In this document: positions 51,801-63,080 of the stretch, piece after piece
Position numbering within the stretch: the stretch's first letter is position 1
Layout of the letters: every line of letters begins with the position of its first letter
Source: Tubiluchus corallicola
Taxonomy: Eukaryota; Priapulida; Priapulimorpha; Priapulimorphida; Tubiluchidae
NCBI GenBank assembly: GCA_030141605.1
Contig: JAQGDQ010000388.1
Location: 62,001 to 126,000 of the forward strand
Reading direction: 5' to 3'
DNA length: 64,000 bases
Position numbers and translations under genes: made by a program
The notes under the pieces: generated by a model
What the model saw: only the letters and a program-made list of their open reading frames with translations
What the model was told of the DNA's origin: nothing
The model's database searches: none

Positions 51801-54800
51801 TATCAGGAACACGCCTGTATTAAACCTAATATTAAAATATTCATTTTTCTTGATTAGTACATTTGTCGTAACGATATAACATTATAAGCTAATAATATGA
51901 TTTAAAAGGACAAAAATACATTTCCCTTCAGTTTTCACAATACCCATGCAAACATCCTGATGATAAATGCTTAATTTATTTGATAACACAGTCTATATCA
52001 AACAAAGATAAAAAAACACAAAACACCTGAAATTTTACCTGAAATCAAAATGCAGAACATTACATCTCATCATAGTGTCAGGTCTGCGGTCTAAAAAACT
52101 GCTTTTCAGAAGAAATATAAAAAAACTGCCTCAAGAATTATTAAACATAAATTTGCACTTTATAGTATATTATTTAATAATAGATATTATTCAGTTATTA
52201 ATTGATAGACCTACTCGGGGCCTATTTGTAAGCAAAGTTTTTTCCTGTGCTCTACAGACCCAGTTTACTGGTAATTCCTTCTTTTCAAGCTACTATACTA
52301 GTATACTACATCTGAGATAGCATCTTTAAAAACGAGGTGGTCTTGTCAGAAATAAGCTAAGCTGGGGTGCATGCCTTTTTATGGTAAAAAAACTCGAGGT
52401 CACTGACTGGTAGAGCGCTTTAAAATGAGAACCCAAACTGCTAGTTCAGAAAGGGCTAGTTTTACTATGCTGATCTATCAATAATTGTTATAGATTGGCA
52501 GGTCTGTGCTTCTATAACGCTAAAATAATTTCACACAGCTGAAACGTCCGTAACTGTAACATTTTATAACATTTTTAAACTTTAGAGAAATTTAAAAATT
52601 TCCTGTATGTAACTATATGTATTGAAATTGTTCAACTTTTTCAAACAAAATTGATAACTGCAAATACCTTGAACAGGAAACATAATATACATTTTAGATT
52701 TTCTGTAGTTATTTATTGTGAATCGTTTGCCACAGCATAACAGGAGATTAAAAATGTGGTTTAATTACTAAATGTGCTGCATGTGCAGCATTTTACAAGT
52801 GTGTGGCCTTGCCAACTTTATAATGCTATACCACGCATTTTTGTTGATGGGTTTTTTTAAAAAGGACTGCACATATTATTTGGATACCAGGCCTAAGAAC
52901 ATACATAGAGCTTTCAGAGAGATGTCCCTTACAATATAACTTGTTAAATTAACGCGGATAGTTTTTGACTTGAGTTGAATGCATGCTAAAAGTTCTTAAA
53001 AGCTTTGATTTTTGGGTCGTTGGAGTATACGTTTTTATTGCCATGTTTTACTGTTATAGTCCGTCATTTATTACAAAAAATTTTGTTTTTAATTACCATA
53101 AATATTAATGCATACTTAATTTAACTTGAAAGAACAAATTCCTTTTTTATTTTACAAACATTAATACTTTGCACAAACGTATGACAACACGAAACGTACC
53201 CCTAGTATCAGAGTTTTCGATAAACAAGAGAAAATGACAAACATTGCGAATATGGTGTCTTAAGGCCAAGCGTTTACAGTCGCCAAATGATTGCACCACT
53301 ACTACTAAGTGTGTAATAAAATAAAATAAGATCGTTGTACAGAGACTACAGGCCCCTAAGAATCTGAGAAAAGAAATCCTGAAAATCAGAAAAGAGCGCG
53401 TCTGCACGAAACCATAAACAGGACCTGTACGGCATAATATAATATAGATATACACCAGGTGTTCGATATATGCATATAATGTATACAAATAATCAAAAAT
53501 TCAAGAGCGCTTTTTAATAAATTGCGAAAAACTGCATTTTTATACGGCAGGTGTGGCAGAGTTAATTGGGGAGAAGAACTGCCAGTCTGGGAGACGAATT
53601 TCTGTTAAAAGGTGGGAGTTTTCTGGCGAAAATAGGGGAAAATCGCCTTTGCGTGTGCAAAAGCAGCAGAATCGTGCTAAATTGAACAAACATCTATGCA
53701 AATTGAGAGCATTTGTGCGATCCATAGCGTTTATTGCCACTAGCTAGTGACACTTACGAAATATTATCAACCGCACCACAGAACTCAGTGATCGGCTGCT
53801 TTAGGACCCGCCTATAAGAAGGCCGCTTTCTCTGAATTAAGTAAAATACGTGTAAAATATTTAACCTAGTCCGTAATTAGGCCTCTACATCATTGTAACT
53901 GTAATATGCCGACGACATGAGATTCATTGCGAAGATGATTGCATAGGCGGCGCCACGTTAGCTCTGGTGCAAAGTGCCTTGATCGAAAGTGACAAGTGTA
54001 TCGCCGTTTGAGTGACAGATTATGTTGATTTGACAAGATGCAGTAACCCTTTCTTATAATTAGAAGCTTATTCTGAGTTTATTTATAACGAAAAGTCGCT
54101 CATCCTTGCTCCTAAAAGTTCAAACTTAGGATCCTTTTGATCTTTCATAGTCTACATCCTAAAATTGTAAAACCCAACAGACTTATGGTAAGAACGAAGG
54201 CGATGGCAATTGTGAATTGTGTAAATAAAGTCGACTTTTCAACCAACGTGGCTCAAAACTTTTCTCCGCATCCTGTTCAACCTTCCTTTAAGAAAAAATT
54301 ATTAGCAGTAAAGTCCATTAATTTCAAATTCTTATACTTGCCACGCGTTTTTCAATTATTAGTAGTCTTGATTCATCTAGCTTTGTTCTTTTATGAACAC
54401 ATTTATAACAGTATACATTAGTTAGATCGTTACATTAAGAAATACATCAGGAAACATGTTTTTTATTTTTTAATTTGTTGTACATTGCATTGGGATTTTC
54501 CAGAACAAAATACAATTAGCCCTATAAAGAATTTTGCATTCGTTGTACCTTGACATTGTATAATTTCATAATATTGTGTGATATTCATAGTATCATTTCT
54601 CCGTATATCGTAGTACACCATAGTATCATAGTGTGAGAAGTCCTGTTTTTTCTTGCTCCAGTAGAGTCAAATTTCATTTCAGGTCAAAACTTATTTCAGC
54701 AGATGAGGCCTAACTAAATTTAAAGAATTACATTTACTAATAACGCGGCACATTAAAAAACCTAATCCAACATTTTGACAAAGGCTCAAAATTTCACGTG

Positions 54801-55640
54801 AAACCCCAAGTCGAAGGGTTAATTTTACTTCAAAAGCCTACCGTGGCGCCATTTTGCTCAGCACTGCACACTTTCGAAAATTTAGGCACGCAAATTCAAT
54901 GCTGGGTAAAGAGTTAATCCCTCAGAACGCGTGCTAACACCCCATTCATCGCTGCCTCCCACCCGAATAACGATTTTTGCGCGGAAAGTCGAAAATCACA
55001 AAAGGCCCGGGGTAATGTAATATCATGCGAAAACGCCAGTTTTATCGAAAACCGCATCCCCAGCCATCTGTTCACAGCTTATTTACGATTTTTTTCTGTA
55101 AAATTTGCCGTTTTTGTTAAAAGTGGCCGATTTCACGTATAAGACATTGTGGAAAGAAGTTGGCGGCCATCTGCAAAGACATAAATCACGGCAGGGGGCA
55201 GCACAGGTAACGATTTAATCTTGGTAGAAAGTGCAAATTTTTTTGCATGAGTGATTTAATTTTTCAAAATTGCAGGGTTTTGTCTGTGCCACAATGCTAA
55301 TGGTTTTGCGCAAACTCGTAAAACGCGCACGAAAAGATGGAGTTGTCGTAAAAAAATGAACAGAGTTTTTTGTGAGGAATTCACAGTTTCGCGTGTTTTT
55401 ATAATGAGCTAAATTTTTGGCGGGAATTCTCACGATTTCACGCAAAAATGCGCCTATAAAATTTTTCTTGGTAGCCACTTGTTAAACCGTAGAACTTCTT
55501 TATGTTATGTCTGCACGTAAAAACAAATTATTTTCCGTATAAAGCTTATATTTTTACATGTATGAAAGGACATTTAAAAACTGAATTCATTCAAAACGGG
55601 AGATCCAGTTAGTACGGAATTTGTAATCAAACATATATAA

Positions 55641-55720
<80 letters not shown>

Positions 55721-57906
55721 AACTTACACCCTATGAGACATTTTATCAAATTCATAATGCAGTAGATCGCTTTCATAAACTTCAATAAACTTGAACGCTA
55801 TGAAGCAACTTAGACAAGTTTGGCATCAAAAATTATTCTGTCGCGCGCATGTTACGAATCTCGAGAAACGTACAAACATTTTCGATGTTTTTTCAATGCT
55901 GGTAACGACGCAAGCTTCCTACTTCAAATACATCAAGGTTTGCATCTTTTACATTATTACGCTCCCCCAATATTTTAATTTTATCAGTTCTAAGTTTGCA
56001 CATTAAGAGCTGATGACTCGCTGCAAACCGCACAGGACTGAGTTACATACGCTAAGCAATCGTATAACAACTTAACAGACTGCAATTCTAGCCCAGTAAA
56101 AATTCATAATCGGAACTACATAAAATAAAACAAAACATCAAAAATGGGCCCAAATATCCCACGCACCTGCGATCAACACTTGACGCATTAGCCGTCGACA
56201 GACCCCACCCACTTTCGTCCGCTGCCATAGTTACCGGGCCAAAATTCACAAAAAACGTTACTAGAAATCACCATTTAGGAGTATCGAATTGTGCTTAATG
56301 GAAGTTTTTGTTTGTCTGCCTCTCATAACAATAAGGAGGTGGCCCGAAGGAGGGAGATGGTATAGGTGAAGATAGGGTTCTTAAAAAAGCTCCTGTGAGA
56401 CATACAGAGCAGACGACTGAGCGGTTATCACGAATTTTTAATTTTCAACACCCAGAGGAGAATTTGGAATGCCGTCTTTTCTGGAAATGCCCACTTTAGG
56501 ATGTCGCCCACGATATCCATGTCATGGAGCCGCCCTGGGAAGTCATGCTCAGCAAGGGTTCCCATGCAATAAGATTATGAAAGCATTTATAAAAAATTCT
56601 CATAATGCACCAACACTTTTCCATAACGCCCCTTTGTGTGAATTTTCGCACAAACAGCTAGAAATCGACCCATAACGCACTCAGGTGAACTACTGGCCCT
56701 GGCCGGCTTTGTCCCGGGCGAAAATAGCGCGTATACGAACAGTTTTGCTTCCAGCAAAATTTCTCGCAAAAATATTCTTTTCACGGGCAAACTCGAATTC
56801 ATTAGGAAAACAGTCTGTCACCTGCTCCTGGTCTGAGTCAGTGTCGCAGAAGTATTCAAATGAGAGCAGAAGTATTTTTTCAGAACGGCCTAGACCAAAA
56901 CATCGAACTTTTTTTTGAAGGCCTGTCCTGTCAGCTAGGTAGTGGACTTATTATAATGTAGGAATATCTCTATAGCAGATATGTAAAGCAGTGACTGACT
57001 TAATGGAGGCGTACACGTCTACAACAGCAATTATTGTCCATTCTCTTCAGATACACTAATATATCTGCCCAGCTTAATCAAGGAGTTGAGTTTATTATTG
57101 TTGAAAAAGGCTTATGGCAGTCATTAAGCTTAATATCAACACAATGAGCAATATTCCGCTACTTATGCAAGTTGCTTGAAAATTGAAAGCGTCAAGAAAA
57201 GATAAGAGGTATAGAAATTTCAAAACAACAGAAGTGGCATGTAAAGCTGGTTGACAAAATTTAAATTGCCTCGTTTTCATACAAATAACGTGCAAATTTC
57301 ATACACGCAACGTACATTTGTGAAGATATTAGTTGCATAAAGCTTGACCAAATGAAATAAAAGGCTTAAGTTAGTTTGACAAAATAAAAAAGGAAAAGAA
57401 TGCAAATTTCCATGATTAAGTCTACTCGGTGGTACACAGTAGGCATTGTCCAACGAAAAGGATGACACTTGTGTGGCATTTTGCTGCTATTAAATATTTT
57501 TTCACCGTCATCACGAAAGTTATTATCACCACACAATCATCACTGATCATCGACGTTTTCACCCTCTTCATCGATGTCATCAATGTCCTCCTCGTTGTCT
57601 TCATCATAGTCTTCGAACAATACAATCAATCCATCTAATGCCTCTAGTTCAATGTCATACCAAATATTGCAAATGGTGGACAAGTAATTATAAAAGTTAA
57701 ACAGTCTATCTTCAAGACAAGTAAGCACAGCGGATGGTCTAGCAGCTATATATATGCCTGATACTATTACGCCAGAAGATGTCAAAATAAAACTAGGCAC
57801 AGAAGTGATCTCCGTGGAATTGGACGAATACCCAAAATGATACACAACTTACCCATTTTCGAGGTCGTCCTCGCGGTCGCTTTGGCCCACCTGTTGATGC
57901 TGTTTT
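40397..57906 (-). CDS. HMGA-family AT-hook chromatin protein, 3' part (5' exons not found)
   Basis: Two minus-strand coding exons are supported. Exon 57853-57906 (54 nt, phase 0 on both sides) encodes [18 protein letters not shown], a full AT-hook (PRGRPRK). It aligns with the exon of human HMGA2 that codes for the third AT-hook and also ends exactly after [10 protein letters not shown]. Exon 40397-40507 (TAA at 40397-40399) encodes 36 residues, starting [15 protein letters not shown] and ending [13 protein letters not shown]. Its acceptor (tttctttcag) is strong and phase 0, so it joins the hook exon. HMGA proteins bind the minor groove of AT-rich DNA and act as architectural factors. The first AT-hook exons must lie beyond 57906 and probably beyond the window. 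The tail is Lys/Glu-mixed and Lys-ending, not the purely acidic tail of vertebrate HMGA. The hook exon is firm; linking the two exons across 17 kb is inference from phase, strand and absence of alternatives. Confidence 0.78.
40508..43072 (-). other. HMGA giant intron, 3' part
   Basis: No further coding exon found. The segment 42119-42184 is half of a dispersed inverted repeat pair (see 46940). The remainder is AT-rich unique sequence. Confidence 0.4.
42119..42184 (-). repeat. Dispersed repeat, copy 1 (inverted relative to 46940-47013)
   Basis: On the minus strand this reads GGCGCAGCCATTTTGATGG, then TAAGTCGTTTGAAATAAG. The same order occurs on the plus strand at 46940-47013 with a few changes. 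Confidence 0.6.
43073..43240 (-). mobile_element. Possible non-LTR retrotransposon or SINE 3' end, reverse orientation
   Basis: The plus strand begins with AAGTTTCAAGTTTCAAGTTT, so the minus strand would end in a short tandem tail. Inward lies the sequence GGTCTGGCAATGGCC, then cgccaagacctcctcgg, a GC-richer block unlike its surroundings. The layout suggests the 3' end of a LINE or SINE, but I cannot name a family. Confidence 0.3.
43241..48816 (-). other. HMGA giant intron, middle part
   Basis: I see no coding exon; the frames near 43621, 43953 and 45529 show no family motif and no splice support. The GTTAAA-type short tandem near 47588-47616 is minor. A slightly GC-richer patch lies near 48310-48440. 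Confidence 0.35.
46940..47013 (+). repeat. Dispersed repeat, copy 2
   Basis: GCGCAGCCATTTTAATGG followed by TAGGTCGTTTGAAACAAG matches the reverse complement of 42119-42184. AAATTTAAACT precedes both cores. The family is unknown. Confidence 0.6.
48817..48892. repeat. (CT)n microsatellite
   Basis: A run of CT dinucleotides is followed by a degenerate ctatcact tract to about 48925. Confidence 0.97.
48893..55642 (-). other. HMGA giant intron, with GC-richer islands
   Basis: Three patches stand out from the AT-rich background: 50630-50870, 53930-54015 and 54830-55200 (CpG-containing, with GGCGCCATTTTG and GCGGCCATCTGC-like words). They could be enhancers or an internal promoter; no exon was found in them. 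Near 49200-49330 a GGTTCAGGTCC (49269-49279) resembles a pol III B box, so a tRNA-derived SINE is possible. Confidence 0.35.
55643..55718. repeat. (AT)n microsatellite
   Basis: A run of about 38 AT dinucleotides lies in the HMGA intron. Confidence 0.97.
55719..57852 (-). other. HMGA giant intron, 5' part, with an acidic reading frame
   Basis: A GC-richer block spans about 56120-56770 (repeated ccataacgc words near 56622 and 56668). On the minus strand, 57540-57845 is open for about 100 codons and ends [17 protein letters not shown], just 3' of the AT-hook exon. It opens at a GTG, with an in-frame stop just before. No good phase-0 acceptor leads into it, so I do not call it an exon. Confidence 0.35.
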
Positions 57907-58059
57907 CTGGAACAAAGAGAAAAAATATCTTTAGTTACATGTATGAACAAAACACAAAAACAGGTAATATGCATTGGATTCAAGAGTTTTTGCAAGAGGT
58001 ACTATAAATTATTACTAAAAGTAACTAACTTATTACTAAATTACTCATTCGTTAGCAAT

Positions 58060-58985
58060 AATTGTGACGAGAGGAGTTTTGCAAATGGAAATCGGTGTCA
58101 AAGACGATTAACGGTGCTTGCAGAGGAGGTGGCCGATTAGAGATAATCGTGCAGTGCTTGCTGATGAGTTATTATAGTATTTGGAAAGTGAGGACTGACT
58201 GATGGGAGCTATTGGCACTTGGCAGTGGTTGTGTTGTGGTATTGAAGCATTTGGAAATTAGAGGTGGATGACAAAGGCTTCTGACAGTGCCTGTGGTGTG
58301 AAGAATTTGAAAAGTGGAGGTGGCTGATGACGGCTAATGACAGTGCCTGTGGTGTGAAGAGCTCGGAAAGTGAAGACGGCTGATGGATGTTATAGGTAGT
58401 GTTTGTGTTGCTGGACCATTTAGAAAATGGAGATGGCTGATGAAGGCTATCAACAATGATTACAAAGTCAAGAATTTAGAAAGTGGAGATGGCTGATGAA
58501 GGCTACTGACAGTGTTTGTATTGTGAATAATTCGAAATGTGGAGGTGGCTGATGACGGCTAATGACAGTGCCTGTGGTGTGAAGAGCTCGGAAAGTGAAG
58601 ACGGCTGATGGATGTTACAGGTAGTGTTTGTGTTGCTGGATCATTTGGAAAATGGAGATGGCTGATGAAGGCTATCAACAATGATTACAATGTCAAGAAT
58701 TTAGAAAGTGGAGACGGCTGATGGACGTTATAGGCAGTGCTTGTGTTGCTGGATCATCTGTAAAATGGAGATGGCTGATGAAGGCTATCAACAATGATTA
58801 CAATGTTAAGAATTTAGAAAGTGAAGATGGCTGACGAAGGCTACTGACAGTGTTTGTATTGTGAATAATTTGAAAAGTGGAGATGGTTGACGAAGACCAT
58901 CAGCACTGCTTATGTTTTAAAGGGTTGGTAAATGGTTGATACGCTGATAGTTAACTGAAGACTGTAAACAATGCCCTTGACTAAA
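58060..58985. repeat. Higher-order minisatellite, about 56-bp subunit, 225-bp period
   Basis: Subunits built on AAAGTGGAGATGGCTGATGA recur about every 56 bp. A four-subunit block containing cggctaatgacagtgcctg repeats at 58331 and 58556, 225 bp apart. The left subunits are more diverged. Confidence 0.85.
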
Positions 58986-61900
58986 TGATTTGAGAAATCC
59001 AAATAGGTGAAAGCCCAGCCTGCGAAATTTTGTAAATTTGTGAGCCAGATTGAACCAAGGCGTGGCTACACTACAATATACCGGCGAAAAAACTTGGTAT
59101 GGGTATTGTTAGTTATTGTTAGCCAATTCCCAGACGAAACCTTTGGGTAAGATATTGTATATTCAATATACCGTTAGAATCATGATAATCCATTAAAGAG
59201 AGATAATTGCGAGTACTGATAAACATAACTGATTACGGTACTTTTTGTTTTAGCTTTAATACTCTAATTATTCCTTTGGAGTGTATACTTAATCGTGCCT
59301 AACGGGTGAGCAAAATATCTGTAAGGCTGAACAATATAAAGACAACTTTCTAATATATATGGCTTTTGCGTAGGACGTAGATTATACAGGACGGTCATCA
59401 CCACGTATGCGTTCCAATAAAACTAGCACCTTAGTCCTGAATCAGCCACGGTCGTAGTTCCTTCGAACTGCCGGGAAAAGGTCGTGAGGTATTGATCTCC
59501 AAGAGGTGACCCATTTCCCTTGCAGCGCAAGCCCCAGATTCGATGTTTGTTCAGGCGTTATGTTAGCAGCAGTTTACACACTAGCGTGCCAGATTCTTTT
59601 ACTACGCGAATTTACTACAAAATTAGAGATGTAAACGGATGATGTCTTTGCAGAGGAAAAAGAAATTAACTATGAAAGACGTAGTAACTGGATCGCTAAA
59701 CATTCAGAGGATATCCTACAATGCAACCTAATTAAATGCACAGACTTTTTTTATGAAAGGATTTTCATAAGCTTTGACGGGAGCAAAATGCATTTTATAT
59801 TGCATAAAATTAGTTTTGGTGAATTGTTCTTGCTCGTGATCAGTATTTCTATAATGAGATGAAAACTCATGTTTAAATATCATAAAATAAGTGTTTAATA
59901 AACAAGGTAGAAACGACTTAAAAATAAAAATGTGGGAGCTACATTGGTGAGCAAATGAGCGGGAAAGAGATACGTGAACAATAATTTATGAACAAATGAA
60001 CAATGGTATGAACAAACATACTAACATATGGATGAATGAATGAGTGAAACAAATGAATAAAGCAACCAGTAAACGAGGGATGAATGAATAAATGAACAAA
60101 TGAACGTACAATCTGTTAATCAATCACACAAACAAGGACTAAGCAAGCAAAAAAAACAAATATGAAAAAGATGAAAAACAAAATGAGATAGAAGGCGAAG
60201 AAAGAAAAATTCAAAAATAGAAAAAAGTAAAAAAGAAGCAACGAAGGAAAGAAGAAATACTCCTTTTTTCCTATAATAATCTCTCAAATCCACATATTTT
60301 CCTCTCTTTATAACATCCCGCTCTTCAATTTAATATGTGAACCCATTAAATGTCCTCAAATTTCAAGCACTTTAAAGTCAAGAGCTCCATTTTAAATTTG
60401 GAGACCCCAACAGGCGATTAAGAGTAGCATGATAAGAGGAGGAATAATAGATTAAATATGAAATCATTCCGCGTCAGTACTCGCATACGTGCAGCCTTTT
60501 ATTTGAATTTTATACCAACTCAAATGTCAATTCATATCAAACGCCCACTGGAGATGAGAAAAAGCCATTATATTCGTGAAAAGCAATATGGTGATATAAC
60601 TGATGTATCAGAGATATTATGCTATAATAATAAGAGTGACTGGCAACGTTGGCGCAATAAGAGAATTCCATTTGCAGGCAGTGGAGGAGTTCTCGATGGA
60701 AATGAAATCGAGTCGCAACTTTTAGAGCTTTCCCGGTAAATGGGAAGTTCTTTGAGGACGACTTACAACGTAGATTTCCATCGTGTCAATGCCACGAACA
60801 AGAAAGCGGGTCACAGGAAAATAAACGGATACGATGTCACGTATATATTCACGATACGTTTTACACGTTTTATTTAATGGAAAATTGTTTTGCAAAAATC
60901 TGAGTCTAACAGTTCTTTGGAAAAAGCTGATGTTTTGTGCATTCGAATTATAACTAAATCCTCGCACAAAAATTGTAAGCACCTTTACAAAAAGTTTTTG
61001 GTTTTAAATTTTCATTAGGAAAATGACCTCGGTTTATCAGCTTTTTTTACTATTTCTTTGCCTCAACCAGTTCGCCTGGCACTATAACTGAGTCCTCTGC
61101 AGAATAAGTCACAGAAATTAACACAAGGACATGAATGGCTCCAGGAATTTTTATTGCGGACTAAATAAAAAAGGTGCTAACAAGTCTAAAAATCTGTTTT
61201 GCTGGTAGCACAGAAAGGAAAGCAATGAAAGATTAGAATTCCGTATTTATATAACTTAATTAAAGGATAAACAAATAACCAAAGCTTTAGTGAAGTACTT
61301 TTTTAAATTCGGAATAAAAATACAATAAACTTAAGTTCAATCGATAAGAAATGACTGGCCGGCGTAAAACTAAACACGTCAGTTGTTTGTTATTATACTT
61401 TTTTCATTTTTCCTGAGTTTTAAACTAGTCTGAAACAAAAATTATAAAACTGTCATATGGGAAGAGTTAAAACGCAACAAATAAAGATTTATTTGAGTAA
61501 ATATTTCTTGCTCGTAAAAGTCTACAGGTTCATGTAAACCTTCATAATGCACGCCAATTTTTGGAATCACAACTTTCATTCATCTGGTCTATAAAACTGA
61601 AGATCTGCACGCTTTTCTGATATTCAGCTCTGACACTGTGCGTAAAGATTATTTCAGTTAGCCTTTTTACCCTGTTCAGGACGGCCCGCAACAAATAACA
61701 TATGTAGGGGGAGAACAGAGTAGGCGGGGCAGTGGGAAAATCTTAATGCAACAGTCAACCATTCATCTGTCCCGACGAAGCGGAAGCATTCCCAGTTGGA
61801 AACTGAAAAACCTTGGCAGCCAGATACGGATCGATAGGAGTAAAGAGTTAAGAGTGCAAGATGGAAAGGAGCTGTAGCTGTAGCTGTCAGGGGGAGTGGT

Positions 61901-62560
61901 GATTTGGAGCACGCGTGGTGCGCGCAAACGGGAGGGACTAAAATAGTGGTCAGTTTGTCTGCTTCAGCAAATCATAGGAAAATTGTAAGCTATCGATAAA
62001 TTCCGTTTTCCATGCATAGAGTTCACTAAATAATAATTCATGTGAAATTGTTGCTAAAGTTATTAATGTTTCTCCTATTATATTTCATTTTTTGGTTGGT
62101 AGCCCACAAACAAATATGAATAAGAATAGTTACCCACTCGTGCTACTGATAAATAAATAAAAAATAATGATAAATTTTTCTCATAATAAAATATGTGAGG
62201 CTAATCAATATTATCCTGAATAGATTTTCAAAGATTTTCAAGAAATGACCGTTCAAAGAAAGGTTTCAGAAACAAATAAAATTTAGAAACCTGGTACCCT
62301 TCTTATTAGTTGAAAGAAATTTCGTTTTGGCAATGTCAATTTAAGTAAAACAAAAATAGAGCAAACCGAGATATTGAAACAAAGAAAGCAATACGAAATC
62401 GAAACGAAATCAAAAATGTTCAAAAAATATTAAATTTCTGAATCATTACAGTGTACAGAAAAAAGATCATATTTTTTACGAAAAAATGGCAACAACGACT
62501 AATTCAAATGACGCCACATCCGATTGGTAAACCTGGATAAAGAGCCATTGCATGCATTCC
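58986..62560 (-). other. Upstream HMGA intron or 5' flank, mostly unique
   Basis: No AT-hook exon was found. A block at about 59440-59570 (ccgggaaaaggtcgtgagg) is GC-richer and looks repeat-like, but is unassigned. Positions 59985-60110 are an (AATG)n-like simple repeat. A 93-codon plus-strand frame at 60458-60739 has no recognisable motif. Confidence 0.35.
59985..60110. repeat. Degenerate (AATG)n simple repeat
   Basis: Repeated atgaatgaatgagtg and aaatgaac words form a low-complexity tract. Confidence 0.7.
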
Positions 62561-63080
62561 TTTCGAAGGAGGATTTTCATTCGACTTACCAAAGAAAATG
62601 CAGGTCTTTTAGAGAAGGAGGAGACGGGGGGCCAAAAGGCGCTAAAAAGAACTAAACAACAATCGTCATAACACGTCTGGCAGGAAGGAAATGGAATAAA
62701 ACAGAAATAATTAACTTAGAAACGCGAATTGTGCAAGCCAAAACCCTCTCAACAATTGTCAGCAATTAAAAGCGTTTACGACCGCAATTTGGGCGAAGTC
62801 ATTAGGCTTTAACACCTTCTGCTCCACAAAGAGCAGTCCGACTTTTCACCACTTTCTCCTAAATCTTTAACCTCTGGCCCTCTACGGGCGCAGGGCCTGC
62901 TTGGAAGAGGCGGCAATTAAAAACGTATGAGAGCTGAGTTAATGAGAAAACGGCCGCATTCTCCCGGGGCGAGCTCATTGGACGACTGGGCCGTTGCTAA
63001 GGCAACGGCAGTGATGGGGATGCTGGCATGAATGGGCAAAGCTGTGTTGTCCGTGACAAGCAAGGGCGATTTGATTAATG
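62560..63080. promoter_or_regulatory. GC-rich candidate regulatory block with an RFX X-box
   Basis: This is a distinctly GC-richer, CpG-containing stretch in an AT-rich region. It includes tctcccggggcgagctc and the palindromic GTTGCTAAGGCAAC at 62993-63006 (arms CCGTTGC and GCAACGG), which fits the RFX X-box pattern RYYNYY-N2-RRNRAC. It could be a promoter or enhancer of HMGA or of a gene beyond the window. A short plus-strand frame here (MRKRPHSPG) is not convincing. Confidence 0.4.

Noticed and set aside
53540-53747. Overlapping 64-66 codon frames on both strands
   Set aside because: No motif, no splice sites in phase with HMGA, and both strands open equally.
60458-60739. 93-codon plus-strand frame
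   Set aside because: Starts with ATG and reads reasonably, but I recognise no motif and see no neighbouring exon; likely chance in AT-rich sequence.
61655-61695. Minus-strand AGRPEQGKKAN as a possible earlier AT-hook exon
   Set aside because: Lacks the RGRP core, and no convincing phase-0 splice borders are present.
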